A stretch of DNA of 64,000 bases from Ceratodon purpureus. Its lineage: Eukaryota > Streptophyta > Bryopsida > Pseudoditrichales > Ditrichaceae. The stretch spans positions 59,000,084-59,064,083 of the forward strand of contig CM026426.1 of the NCBI GenBank assembly GCA_014871385.1, given 5' to 3'. The notes below the pieces were generated by a model. It did not search any database and was not told the DNA's origin. It worked only from the letters and a program-made list of their open reading frames with translations. Below, one piece after another: positions 22,250 to 35,210 of the stretch. Both the position numbers and the translations under genes were made by a program. Numbering within the stretch: position 1 is the stretch's first letter; every line of letters begins with the position of its first letter.

Positions 22250-25200
22250 TAGTCAAGTTATCTTTGGCTATGTAGAAAAGATGAAGTCGTGGCTCTTTAA
22301 TTGGGTGAACTTTAAAAAGAAATTTAATTTAAATTAGGTATTTTGGCTTATTGGTTATCTTGCACATATAGAATCTTTCACTAATGTGCATGAAAGGAGC
22401 ATTGTATGCAAGTAAATACACCATTGTCTTGTACATCGATCCACAATTTGTTGCAATACAATGTTGTTTAATCCATTTGCTTTTAAAAACGCAACATACA
22501 TAGTGGTATACATAGAAGGCTCAAAATATTAAAGCATATTTCCTTATTGAATACATTTAGTTTTGTTACAAAATGGGATGTTGATAGTCTTCATTGGAAG
22601 TAGGAGCATGATGGTGACTAAGGCAAAGACCGCGAGCAGTGGTATTACGACAAGGAAAAAAAGAAGACCATGACTAGCATGACTAATATGAAATGCATGA
22701 CTATAATGACAAGACAATAACCACTAGCAAAATCACAATTAGAAAGCAACACTAGGAACAACGTGAACATGTGGAATTGAATATGAGGACTTTGACCAAC
22801 ATGTGAATTGCATAGGTTACCAAAACTTGTTGAAAAAAACTCAAATAGAGGACAATAACAGGCAGGGTCATCAAGGAGCAACAAGGCTTGGCAATCAGCA
22901 CAATGACGACTATGTAGAATATTCAAACTTCATCAAAATAACTAGAATGCAAGACGCAGACGGTGGAAAAAAGCAACTGTCTTATTTACCTAAAACATGT
23001 CAAGAGTAGGCTTCTCTTTGCGACCAAAAGTACCTTTGGAAAAAGAAATTTCAAAACATAGTTTGAAATTGTTGACAAACCCATTGACTCAAAAAACGCA
23101 ATACAGAAAATGGTATACATGGTAGGCTCAAAATTCACAATACAGATTTGCTCGTTTGATTCATCTAGATTCAATACAAAATGCAATGTTGATAGACTTT
23201 ATTGTTATGTATCTAGACGGGATAATGACAAGGCACACTAGCTGCGACATATAGAAGTTGTTATAGTGTCATCTTCACTCTAACTTCCAAAAACATGTGC
23301 AAAATACCAGCTAGAATTTTAGCCTACTTATGGAATTACGCACGTGCTTGAGAGAAGTGATATTAGGAGAGAAAGTTCGCAATTTCAAGGCTGTACGACA
23401 ATGATTAGGGACAATTGGATACATGTCAAGACAAATGTCTATTGTAGTTCTCAAATTTACAAATTTGTGTAATAGCAACCAAGAAATTGGAAGAAAACAA
23501 TACAATGGAAAGGCTTATCTATGCAATAGAAAAGATTGGTGGCCATGCCAAGAAATGCAAGTTCCAACGTTGCCTACTTTGACAAAATCCACGGTGCTCT
23601 TTCCATTGATACATTGTAGATAGAGAGAACATAAACTCATGGAAAAAACATAAACTCATGGAAAAAACATTGTATCCACAAGAGCATTTTGCAAAGGACA
23701 TTAAAAAAAAAAGGGATGCAAAATGATGTAGGATATCAATGGCGGAGTATGTGGCATGCAAAGAACCACATAGTTAACTTAGAACGCCACTACAACCATT
23801 GTTGTCTAGTTTTCATAGACATAATGACATTGCCATCATCAGAGTAATAAATCTGTACAGAAGGTGAGGGCATGAAAAGTCAATATTGTAATGTAAATAA
23901 CAGGAATTAGTGAGCTTGCATTGACATCTAAAATGCTAGATGCTTGAAATTGTGAACATTCATTATAGGTCAATATATACAAGATGAAGGTCGCATTCCT
24001 GACACAAATTGAATACCACTTGAAGAAAATTTAATGAAGAGAATGATCAAGACAAAGATAAAGAAAAGATGGCCAACAATGTTATGTAGTATGTAGAAAG
24101 GGAAAACAATTTTTTTCTTCTTGCTAGAATCCAAAATACAATGACCGCTTGACAGTACAAGGGTCTCTAAATCAACACTGTGCGCAATGAAGGGAGGCTT
24201 TGGATTATGCAAAAGTATCCATATTAGGACTGTCTACATTGGAGGAGGCTTTGGCCTAAGATACAAGAGCTTTAATATCTAGATATTCTAACCTCTTACA
24301 GATAGGATGAGTCGAATGAAAAGTACAAAAAGATCCTGAAGCTAATATGTTAGCAATTCCATTATCTTTTGGAAGGAAGCTGCCAAATTTTTTGAAGGCT
24401 TAGATACAAATCAGTATCAGTGACTAAAATAGCTCATCCCACCGCATCTACAAGTGTCAATGGTACGATGATCATTAAAATACTTGTTTAGAGATGTTTC
24501 AAAAGATATTTTGTAGAGAAGTGTAATTTTAAGTCATACTTTCTTACTAAATTAAGATTTTTTCACAATTCTCTCAATCTCAATGTCTCCATCTTCAGCG
24601 TCATCTAAACTTGCGATGAGTTCAATGAAAGTGTCCTCCAAAGCATCTTTGGAGCAATGAAGAGGAGTTGTTAATGCCTAGAAAACTTCAACGTTGGATT
24701 GTAATGCTACAATGGAATATTGCACATTGCGGCATGTCTGAATAGAAGACCCTATATAACATGAAGGGGTTATTGTTCAAGAATTTAGAAATTTGATTGT
24801 AATCACAAAATTAAATGTTAGAATTAAAGATATCATAGATGAAAATTGATACTTATAGTTGCATTGCAGTCAGAATTGATGGCTTTTGAGAAGCTAGGAG
24901 CTTGAATAAGCATCTGCATGAGGAGCAAAGATTTTTTGCAAGGACCTCCTGAAGGTGTTGAGCCGTTCATTAGCTAGTCCTTGCTAGAGACGTATTTTTG
25001 GAGAATGTTGTCACAAGCAACATCAACAGCTTGGCAATCATGCGGAGAAATGGGTTAGAAATTGAACTTGGACTTTGACACACTACAAGGCTCTTCATCG
25101 CTTGAGAAATACCAAAGAATATGGTCTAGCAAAAAGTATATGGTGCAATTTATTATTAAATACAATGTAAAGATCTAGTTAAACATGAGGGTCAAAGATC

Positions 25201-25895
25201 AAAATTTTTAACTGCACAATGAGAATAAACAAAAATTGTTGTTGATAAAAGAAGAAGACCATGATCAGAATGACCAATATGGCTAGCATGATCAGCCGAA
25301 TGCATGATTACAATGGCAACACGATGACCACTAGAATAACAATAATATGCGACACAATAAGTAACAATAATATAATGAACAATATTAGAGGACAACAACC
25401 TGCATGACAATTACAACGAAAGTAGGCTTTTCTTCAAGCTCAAAAGTACCTTTGGAAAGGCAAAAAATAAATTACAAGAACCTTGGCAGAAAATGATAGT
25501 ATGAAAAGAACTTATGGTAGAAGAAACATTAAGTAGAGATACTAGGTGTGGCTAATTCATCTCCTACCACTTCTAAATTTGAAAACCATAGAATAGTTCA
25601 TTTGGTATCCAAACAAGAAGAGTGAATTAAAAAAATTGCCCTATTGTCTTGAAGATGTTGATTTGCTAGATTAAAGACATGCTGAGACCATTCTTTGGAA
25701 TCTTGATTACACAAAGGAATAGAGGAGGCTAGAACACTATATTTGTTATTTTGGGAGATATTGTTGAATTTGGCTAATAAGCGTATAGAGAAATGGCCAC
25801 ATTAATGCCTTTCTATCTACCTAGATCTCACCTAAAATCATTATTGATTCATTAAAAACATAGTAAAGGTAGAATGATGACTCTGTCATTTAGAA
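22250..25895. other. Gene-free duplicated repeat region
   Basis: No gene is supportable. The region consists of diverged internal duplications: 22477-22640 resembles 23080-23250, and 22640-23060 resembles 25240-25470 (shared phrases include agaagaccatgat and aaaagtacctttggaaa). A 19-bp phrase is repeated in tandem at 23632-23670. ORFs here are short and lack domains. It is probably the body of an old non-coding transposable element. Confidence 0.5.
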
Positions 25896-26275
25896 GGGAT
25901 ATTTAAGTAATTCTGGACAAAACGCATAATTTTGGACTTTTTATCATTCCTTCGGCGGGCCGCCGACCAAAATAGCAGGTTTGAGAAAAACATTTTTTTC
26001 TTGCAATTTTTGCTCAAAATATGCTGTAAAAACCATTTTTTGGCTTTAAAATCAATGTTTTGACTCTATTTCAGCCATAAATTCTACATTTGGACATCAT
26101 TATGTCTAATTTTTTTGTGAATTTTGTGAAATATGCATTGTTTTATAGTATTTATTCCTTTTTTTTTTTTTGAAATTTTCAATGATTTTAAGTTATTTAC
26201 TACAAACATTTTGTCGGCGGATGAACTGACTACTAACTCTGGACTTTAAAAAGTCCAGAATTACCTAAATATGCC
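25896..26275. mobile_element. 380-bp MITE with TAATTCTGGAC-type termini
   Basis: The left end GGGATATTTAAGTAATTCTG and the right end (reverse complement GGCATATTTAGGTAATTCTG) match with two differences and continue into GAC. Direct repeats ATTTAGAA and ATTTAGGT flank it, a probable 8-bp duplication with two changes. Inside the right end is a further short palindrome around GGACTTTAAAAAGTCC. It has no coding content. Confidence 0.7.
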
Positions 26276-26689
26276 ATTTAGGTCGACTAGACCTAAACGC
26301 AATTAAAGACGAGAAAGAAGTCTTAAGAGTAAAGTACAATCACCACGTACTTGTATTCATAGTAGTAACTAATCATTACCATTCTAAACATGGTAGCTCT
26401 AAAAAGCAATTATAGTCAAAATAAATACATTTGTGATATTCTAAACAACAAAAACTCTGCATGGGATTCAGGCATCTACTGCATACAAGAAAATTTGATG
26501 AACACAAGAATTGTTTTAATCAAAACATAATTACATTGAAATAACATAGACGATTCTTATAATCTTTTGTTCATTGCCTGCGTCACTGCTATATCGTATG
26601 TGCTAAAAAATATATCACTATAGAGTCCCCCCATACGCCTCGATTCTTGACTTGACAAATGCTCGTTGACGCTGATGTATCCACGACGT

Positions 26690-29658
26690 TCACTCGATTT
26701 GCATCAATGGACTATCAAGAAGACGCTGCAACTTCTGTCTACGTCTATCACCAATGGTCGTTTCAGGAAGAGAGTGGCGGCGGGAACTGGATGATGAACG
26801 ATAGGTGTCCATGGACTTCTTTGCCCTAGATCCAGTATTTGTAGATACTAACCTTGGCACCTGCAAAGCAAATAAAAGGGGGACAGATTAGGATGGGGAT
26901 AACTATGGGTTTAGGTCAGATTGACCTAAAATGAATAAGTGCATTTGTTGAGGTTGAATCGAGCTTAAACAAACAAGACTATATGAGCTAGTACAAACCT
27001 ATAAGGAAGCAATGTAAAGATCAATATTTTTAGGTGGGCTCGAGCTAAACTAGGGACATCTAAGAGGCAAGTACACATGTGAGCAGCGACCAACAACTAC
27101 CTTGTTACATAAATCAAAACAAATCAATGAAGAGTTAATTGTCAAGGACATAAAAACTAACCTTTACTGAAGGTGGTGATGGAATATCCTCCACACTGTT
27201 ATAAAGGAACGCTTTGTAGGGGTACAACCTTGTTGTTTCGGAGATAACATTTGAAGTACAGTACGTGGCTAAATAGATAAAGGGGATTTTACACTCTTGG
27301 AAATGGAGGAAAGGGTAACAGGGTTGTCCACAACTCCTTCATCAAGAGCCATAGTTGAATAGTCTATCGTAGACTGTGCTGTCGCAACCGATTGCAACAG
27401 AAGCCCTCTGCTTTGCAACAAAGGCCCGCACTCATATACATCCCTCAAAGAATCCATAGAAGCTCGACATGCATACTCTTGCAGATTCAATAAGGGAATT
27501 CAAAACAAATATCCTCAGTGATATAGCAATGCAGGTCCGGACAACTAGACGGAAGGGACACAAAGGATTAAAAAGAAAGTGTACGTCATATTACAGAACT
27601 AGCACACATGGAACAATGTTTTACTATTTATTTACAAACTAGTATATACTGATAGCTTTACACCAGTATCAAATATGGCTTAGAGCTGACATGAGGAAGA
27701 AGGACTATCTATTTTGTCTATATTGCTAATTGCCTAGTAAATCTTATTGTAGTGTTCACGCGAGGAACTATCATTGTAATACATTTTCCGCCCGAACGGA
27801 TGTTCAGTCGGATATCTTGCAAGTGACCCTAAAAAGTTGTGAAGGTCTAAAAGACATGGAAAAAGTCCTTACAGTAATACACAATCTTCTCCGGCATTGG
27901 CATCCTTGGAGTTCTAGGTAGGGAGTAACAGGACATTCAGACGATCATTCTGACAGTGCTTAATCAGACTATCGTCAACAAAAAGGGTATTGGCTTCTGT
28001 ATAGAGGCCATCAAAATTACTGAAGAGAGGATCAAACATAGGATTTAGAGAGATGTCCAACTGAGTTCCGAGCTCCTTCATAAATATAGGGCGACGTCAG
28101 AAATCTACGCCTAAGTGAATTCTCTCTCAGTCTTCTTGACCTAGAATTCTTAGCGGTGTGATAGGATGAATTGGACCAAACAAATAATTGCAAACCATCT
28201 TCGTCATCAATGTCTTCATCGAGCTCCAGATGGTTATTGTGGCGAACGATGACAACCGATGAAGGAATTTAGCGCAGTCAGGCCTCACCCAAACAAGTTT
28301 GGGACCGACGACCCATTGCTTGGATGCTAAGTGCAGATTAAGACCATGGTTAACCAATGCTTATCCAGGCCAATTAGGAGTATTGGAGCAAAGTATTCCA
28401 TTGAGGTCAACGATAACGTTCAACCAACCGCTATGAGATCGCTTTAGGACAGGACTTAATTCTTCCTTAGAACTTACGTCACATCTAGATGCCTCGCGCA
28501 TCTAGACAGGAAATACTGATGACACATGGAAATTACTATATTATACTAAGACGGAGTTTTTAGAATGATTGAAGGAGGACATTAAAAGTGCAAGTTAGTA
28601 TACCACTAAACAGTGCATGCGAATATAATGATGAATGAAATACCTCGACATCATTGGTGCGTTCTTCTATGATATCCCATTCTCCAATAGGACCCATCAA
28701 CCCTAAGGACTGCTGGGGTTGGTCGTCCGGAACGAAAGCTATGCTTGGTCTTAGGCTAGAAGCACATTGGTCCGTGACAACTAAATCCGGATCCTTGCAT
28801 ACAAGCTCATCGGACGATGGAACCATGACAACATTATCCATGAGCAGAAGATTGTCCCCTTTATCATGTAACTTCTGACTTGGACATTGCAAGACAACTA
28901 TAGAATCATGAGACAATTAACAAGGAAGACGAGGAAGCAGGAATGAAAATATGATTGAACAATTAAGCTCAAGTTGAGCTAAAAGCTCATTTGTACTAAC
29001 TACAAGTGTTTTGGTACAAAAATGCACATTTAAGTGAGTTACTCCGCTATTAACACCTCAACTACAAAATTTTGAGTTCGAAAAATCTAATTTTGAGAGG
29101 AACTTGGAGATGTCTCAAGACCATCTTCCTGAGTCAGAGTGCAAGGGGGAGAATGGGGTCGGCTTGGATTACGATCTTGCATGTGTACATTGGGAGAATG
29201 ATGGGTTGGCTGAGGCATCGATGTGGGAATATCTTCAAAGTCTGGCACATCTGCAGCACTGCTAGGGGAGTCCAAGTGTGGCCGAATAGGCGTTGTAGGG
29301 GTCTCATTAATTATCGACTGGAGGCTCGGTTGAACTGCAGCCGCATTCGAAAACATACTGGCCATGTTCTTCATAAACAACTCAATTTGGGCGTGCTCAG
29401 CCGCTATCATCTCCTCCAATCTCCTCTCTCGTTCTTCTGCACCTATAGTCTTTGGAGAATCTCAGTGTTCTCAATGTTGACGATGACTCTGCCTAATGGG
29501 GACGCGCACTATGATGCAGTGTCAATCCTACTCCTCTCTGACGCTTGTCTCCCACTCCTAGAATCAAGAGTTGGTGCTGAATCTGGCCTTCTTTTGGATA
29601 TAGCGAGCACGTCCAACTCCGAATATTTGAGCCTTTGACGCTCCTCTCCTAATCCCAT
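26690..29658 (-). pseudogene. FCP1/NIF-like HAD phosphatase-domain gene, decayed
   Basis: A multi-exon minus-strand gene. ATG 29658 opens MGLGEERQRLKYSELD. A short intron (~86 bp, gtaggattg..gactatag) leads to a Glu-rich and Pro/Ser-rich region (to ~29087). The next exon (28916-28560) is acidic. At 28420-27890 comes a domain like the NLI-interacting-factor/FCP1 phosphatases: VIVDLNGIL in the catalytic Asp-loop position, WVRPDCAKFLHRLSSFATI then WSS, and LFVDDS near the end. The second Asp of the usual DxD is Asn here, which also occurs in some plant homologues, so activity is doubtful. In-frame stops after NWPG, GQED and VDF show decay. A Ser/Arg-rich tail ends at 26690. Introns carry single copies of the 27-bp palindrome (26958, 27040, 28970). 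Confidence 0.6.
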
Positions 29659-29695
29659 ATCAACTTTGGATGTTGTCTAACTCAGTGGATCTATG

Positions 29696-29703
29696 CAGTG
29701 ACC
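29696..29703. repeat. Left target-site duplication of the 20-kb element
   Basis: CAGTGACC lies immediately outside the left terminal inverted repeat and is repeated exactly at 49759-49766 outside the right one. Eight bases is within the range made by Mutator-like elements (8-11). Confidence 0.75.
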
Positions 29704-29970
29704 GGGCGAGACTTGTATGCGAGCGGCGAGCGGAGAGCAGAGAGCGGAGAGCGGAGAGCGGAGATTTGGAGAGCAAAGAGCAGATAATGAGGTCCTAAAT
29801 CTAAAAACAGTATTTTTACTAAAAATAAATTCTATAATTAGAATACTTGGAATATTCCAAGAATATTTCTAGAATAATTCTAATTTTAGATACCCCATTA
29901 CCGTGGCTTCAGTTACTTTTTTAAAAATTATTACCCTATACCCGTGGTCTAAATTAGGGTTTCATTAATA
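29704..29970 (+). repeat. Left terminal inverted repeat of the 20-kb element
   Basis: Purine-rich start (gcgagcggcgagcggagag repeated with an added GCGGAGA tandem), then GAGAGCAAAGA, then AT-rich DNA with CCGTGGTCTAAATTAGGG at about 29945. Each of these landmarks has a reverse-complement partner at 49490-49743 in the same order. Confidence 0.6.
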
Positions 29971-30004
29971 ATTGTTTACTACCTTCTATATTCCTATGTG
30001 ACTT

Positions 30005-30780
30005 TTGCTGGAAGTGGGTACAATAGATAAATTAACTATTATAGTCATACGTCCTTTTCATCATATTACTTCAATTCTTTCATTCCATTCTTCATGGGGA
30101 TCATCATTTTTTAGTTTTTATTTTTTAATTATTGAATTTGTTTCCCTCCCCATATTCTTTCATTCTATCCATCTACTCAATTCTTGCTCTATATATCTAT
30201 TCTATTCCTCTATTATATCTTTCTTTCAGAATTGATTTTTATTCCCATTTCATCTTCCAAATTGTTTGCTCATTTTCTTCTTGATTATTTTTTGTTCAAT
30301 TTGAATTCTAATATTTTTTCCCATTCCAATTTTCTTTCTTGGTCTTGTTTTCCCTTATTTTACGAACACCCCCTTTGAGTTGCCTTTCTTGATCTTTATT
30401 TTCAACCTTTGGTTTTTATTTTTTATTTTTTTATTTTTAATAACTTTATAATAGTTTCATTTGAAACTGTTTTTACGAACTTCCTCCAGATCCACCTCTT
30501 TTTTTTTTTGCTTTTTCAATTCTAAAATTGTTTTCCCATTTCAATTTTCATTTTGGGCCCTGTTTTTCTCTATGTGTACAAACACTCTCTTTGAGTTGCA
30601 TTTCTTGAGCTTTACTTCCAACCTTTGATTTTATTTTTCATTTTTTTCTTTTTTGTTTAATTTTTTTTAATTTTCTTTGAAAATTTTAAACGATCTTTTT
30701 AAAGTGACGCCTCTATTTTTGTTTAATTTATTTTTGTTTCCTAATCAAAGAATATAATGTTAATTATCCAAGTTACCCCA
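30005..30780. repeat. T-rich stretch with a ~150-bp duplication
   Basis: A pyrimidine-rich region in which 30288-30430 is repeated, diverged, at 30498-30650 (shared phrases: ctttgagttgc, tttcttga, caacctttg). ORFs here are low-complexity Phe/Ser/Ile-rich artefacts of the T-richness. No gene is seen. Confidence 0.6.
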
Positions 30781-30929
30781 TTGAGTAGGATGAAATCCGT
30801 TTAACATTATATTTTCCAGGTTTCAAGGGCACCAAGCATCTACCTCATGGATATTTGAGTGGTGGCAACGGAAGGTCTCTTCCTCTTTGTTCATTCTCCT
30901 CTTGAATCAAGTTCCTGAAGGAAGGTGTT

Positions 30930-31388
30930 TTGGCTATGGAAGATGCCAGGGATACTGCTCTTTCACTCGATGATGTGGTTGGCCCATTTCATCCGTTTGT
31001 GGAGGTTGAGGGGGAAGCTAAGGAGAATGGGTGCAGTGAAGATCATACTCGAAATGGTGACTTGGATGTAGCATTAGACGTGGTAGGAGAACCATTGGTT
31101 GTAGAAGAGCCAAGTTGTCTCGTACTACTTGAAGAGAAGCCGGTTGTGCACTTGCCACCTCATGCATATTCCAAGGTTGGGAAGATTCCACCTGGGACTT
31201 ATTCTAGGGAAGCATTGCGAGGAAAGAGTGTAGCTCGTCCATTGTTGAAACATCCCCACCTACGACAAGTGCCAAGAGGGGCACAAACTGTGAACGTGGA
31301 TGTAGCTTGTCCTGTAGTACAGCCGGAGGTTGGTAATTATGATGAAAATGCAAGAGGAAAACCTGAACGCATTAAGTTCAAAGAATAA
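30930..31388 (+). CDS. Unknown acidic ORF (152 aa)
   Basis: Not recognised. The first half is acidic and Val/Glu-rich (ALSLDDVVGPFHPFVEVEGE and VVGEPLVVEEPS), the second half is Pro/Arg-rich and ends GKPERIKFKE. It has no signal peptide, membrane segment or known motif. It lies inside the 20-kb element, on the strand opposite the transposase and converging with it, with its stop 260 bp from the transposase end. It may be a captured gene fragment or an exon. The open frame over 152 codons with ordinary composition is the only support. Confidence 0.3.
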   Translation: MAMEDARDTALSLDDVVGPFHPFVEVEGEAKENGCSEDHTRNGDLDVALDVVGEPLVVEEPSCLVLLEEKPVVHLPPHAYSKVGKIPPGTYSREALRGKSVARPLLKHPHLRQVPRGAQTVNVDVACPVVQPEVGNYDENARGKPERIKFKE

Positions 31389-31647
31389 AATGGCTATTAA
31401 TATGTATTGATGGCATTAGTACGGTGCAACTGTTAGTGGATACAAAGTACAAAGGGCACTTGTCCAAAGCAAAAGCTATTGCTACACAATGTAATAAATG
31501 TGAATGACAAAACCTTTATATTGAAATAGGCAATACGAGATTTGTATTGCTGACTCAGTACAAGGAAAAATTCAATCACAAAAGACATAGCCTCACCCTA
31601 AACCACCGTCCATTAGGTGAATACTTGTCCAGAAAGTACTCTGCTTA

Positions 31648-34600
31648 CTATTTCTTTGCCAAAGGGTGAGTCAAGATTCCACTCTCTAGGACTATCTTGA
31701 CCTTGTTCAAACTAAAAGTGGGCGCATGGTTGAAAAGATTGGCGTCAGGGTTACGATTGCAGACCTTCAATAGAATGTAATAGAGGTGCTTGCAATAAGA
31801 GAATTGCGTCCGTCCTCTGAACTTTGTCATGGTCTTTCTAAATGCAGGGCAAGTGCAAGCTGGGTAGGAGCTGATGGTGATGTGGTACCGTGTGATGGCT
31901 GGAGCAACGCCGGAATCGAGCCCGATGATGCAACCATGGCCCGGGTGAGGTATCATAGTGACGGAGCGTAGGCAATCTTTGAGGGAGTCGGATGAGCCCA
32001 TTGAGACGCGCTGCGCCGGATTTGGACAAGTGGCAGTGCATTTCACTATCTTGCCGTCTCTCTTACGAGGGTAGTGGTGAGCTTCTGCAGGAACAGGTAC
32101 TAATTTGAGATTTGCAGGAGGCGGGGCAGCAGAGAAGAGGCGTCTCGGGGAGACGGGGATCTTTTGCGGGAATTGAAACCCTGCCGCTTCAAGTGCTCAA
32201 ATTTCTGTAAGATTTAGGTTTGTACCTAGCTTCACCGGCCAAAACTCTAGAATTGGAGGCATATCTTGGTCCCTAGAGTATTTGGCAACCCACCTGCGTC
32301 TCGTACCCTTTACACACTTCTCGATGTCGTTGAAGCAGAAGAAGAACTCCGTTCTCACAGATGTGTTCCTGCGTACGTTAGTCCAGACTCCGGTGTAGGT
32401 AGGTGCTGCAGTCGAATTAGCACGCCTTACAATCTTCTCCGACAATATTGCTGCCGTAGGTTGAATTTCAACTACCTCGGTCTCATCTTCGGTATCATTT
32501 TCCACAATGACAGGCATTGGCATAGTGCGAGCCCTAACAGCACGTTCTGAACCTTTAGGACGAGAGTAGTTTACCTTGTCCGGACGATGTGATTCTTCTT
32601 CAGCTCTGACGGGAAGGTCTGCCTTCCGCTTGATAGATCCAAACACTTCTCCTCCTGCAATGTGAGGCAGTCGTGTGCAAAACTCATGTGCACCGGACAT
32701 CTCCAACATCGCGTCCTCTTGAAGTATGGGGTTCCCTCTCTGCTTAGCCCGGCGTTCAGCATTCCTTAGCTTGAGTTCCTTCTTGGACGGTCCTGTGCCG
32801 CCCACGTCACCTTTGAAGAACTATTAAAAGTTGACGACCTGTAGAAATGCACGGACGAAGTCGTCCACAGTAGCAACATACAAATCCTGGCCGTTGTTCC
32901 CTGAAGCTTGGAACCATTTGTTGTGGACAGTTTCCGCCTGGTTGCATGAAGGCATTTCTGAAAATTCTTCCTCTGTAAATTCCTGCAAGGGAAGCACACA
33001 ATGATTTTAGAATTGATAAATCAACCTTGACGAGAGAGATGAATCTGAAGAAGTAGAATAATAAGTTAGATAGGAATTATCGTACCTGGGTCATGATGCC
33101 TCCCCACTGTTGATAACGGAAATGCCAGAATGCAAGCCAGAGCTCGAGCTTGTTCAGGGCCTTCTCCGACACTATTCTTGTGGATACCCACCAAGCGCAC
33201 AGGCTGTTATACAAGGTATCCGCTTCTTCCATAGTCTGCGTTTTTCTGTACTGTGACACATTTTCTTGTGTTGTTCCCACAGCTCTTCGGGGATGTGCTT
33301 CTCCGTGTGAATGACCATGAATTGTGTCTAGTGGAACAGGCAAGTCCTCTCTTTAGCCTCCATCGGGTCCTCCTTCTTGTCATTTCCATACACAATCCGA
33401 ATTGCATTCCAGTTCGCTTGAGCGCTGTCCGCCATGAAGCACTTAAAATTTGGCGCCTTGACGCCATTGCTTTCCATGACGAGGTTGAGGTTTTGCCAAA
33501 AAAGAATTTGGGCCTCGTAATCCTCAGACTGCATGTCACATGTGGCAATCTTCATGACACGACAGTAGGTCGAGTCGTACACGTAGCAGGCCATCGTGGT
33601 CCAGTACTTTACTCTTTTCACATGGTCAAACATGACCCATGCGTTCTGGAAATCTCCGCCGGGCTAGATTCTTCTCACCAAGTCGACGCCACTTTCTGGT
33701 CCAACTTCAGACATCTTGAAGAGGAACACCTTGTCAAGATCAGCGCCCTACCCAAGAAACTTATTCTCTTGGACATAGGCCCATAGACTGATACCACGGA
33801 GCTTGGTGATGGCGTCCATGACGCCGTACCTTCTGAGCAGCCTGAAGGTCATCACCTTGTTGCGGATATTTGGAGAAGCCATGTCCTTGCACCGGTCAAG
33901 TACGGAAACAAGCTCCTCCATCATGAGTTTCTTCGGGGGTGCGTCTTCAGGCTGAAGAAGATAACTGCCAATCAGGACCTTGCTCGCCTCCAACGCAACT
34001 ACACTCTTCTTAGCTCCACGAGTATTCTCAACTTGTTCCTTGATCAGGCTAGTGATCTCCGTCTTAGAGTGCCTATAGTCCCCTACCTTGACTGGGTGAT
34101 CATGAGTCTCAATATGGATACATGCCCTAGTCTCAATTAGTTTCCCAACAACATAATAAATCTTAGCTCCACATGTAGCAATACATGCGGGAGGTTCCTT
34201 ACATACCTTGTAGACCAGTGTTGAAGCTGTTGGGGGTGGCTGACCCACCAGAATCGCTTGAAGGGTACATCCTTCAAACTCAGACTCATTGACGTTGGCA
34301 ATTCGAGGTTGACGGTTCAGAGAATCACAGTCCTTGTTGTTGCATCGCAGCCAACGAGCGCAGATTGAGTAGCGAAGGGAGAGGCCAAAGTCGTTAGTGA
34401 TGTGGGTGGTTCTTGTCTTGGTCTAGACATGGCCTTCGTAACGCTTGTCCATTCCTTGCATTGCCTTGGCCTGCAACTTGGCAACTCCTTCACCAACTGG
34501 GGGGAGCTGAAAAACCACGGGACCGCCAAACACTGCAGGCAAGTACTCAACCTTCTCATGTTTCACTAAGGAGTAATCTATTCTTTTGAAAATGTTTTTC

Positions 34601-35210
34601 CTCCCTGGTCTCTCCGCAAGTTTCCTAATCAACGGAATTACACTATCAGCCTCTTCTTTTGAAGATTGGGAAAGATTGATACATTTGACTAGAAATGTAG
34701 TGGGCGGCCTAGATTCTATAGCTTATTTTGGAACATCAGGTGATGCTTTTAGAGGACTGGTCTCCTCGTCTGAGGAAAGGGATATGATTGGCGTCACAGC
34801 AGGAGTATCTAAGCCAGGCTCTACCTTCACCTTGACATCACGAGGCAGAGGAGTCTGAATAGTACAAGTAGATGAACGACGAGGAGTTAGAATCTCAGTG
34901 GACGCTTGCATCTGGGACTCTGTGAGACCATAAACTCTGTACCTACCAAGATAAAGGTTCCAGAAGCTGTTATCGTCATCATCTTTCTCAGAACCTGATC
35001 TAGCGTATGTGTGATTTCATTAGTCTCATCGTCATAAATCTCTTCCTCTATACTAACAGTTTCCTCTTTGAAATGAAATGTGAGGCTCAGGCGTTGTGCC
35101 GTCACAAGTGCCAACCCATCCTCATGTACACGTACTGCAAGTGGAATTCCAACACCATGTGCTCTGAGCACGGCCATGCCTAACACTCTGTCTGTAGGGA
35201 GATGAGCCAT
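31648..35210 (-). pseudogene. Mutator-like (MULE) transposase with SWIM zinc finger, decayed
   Basis: This once cut and joined DNA at the element ends. From ATG 35210: a conserved start (MAHLPTDRVLGMAV), an acidic stretch with IISLSSDEE (SUMO-interaction-like, ~34780), FKRIDYSLVKHEKVEYLP, a possible zinc knuckle CARWLRCNNKDC (~34360), then the DDE core with YVYDSTY (first Asp, ~33580), FKCFMADSAQANWNAI (second Asp, ~33430) and CLFH. Next come LYNSLCAWWVSTRI, WLAFWHFRYQQWGG, and after an intron SCNQAETVHNKWFQASG and DLYVATVDDFVRAF. The C-terminus has a SWIM finger, CTCPAF..CKHLYYIL (~31800-31880). Stop codons at about 34427, 33746, 33662, 33326 and a double stop at about 32820, plus a frame change near 33300, make it inactive. 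Confidence 0.8.

Noticed and set aside
29072-29638. 188-aa plus-strand ORF
   Set aside because: It overlaps the minus-strand phosphatase-like gene, whose frame has better composition and a continuous domain order.
33253-33786. 177-aa plus-strand ORF
   Set aside because: Antisense shadow of the MULE transposase core.
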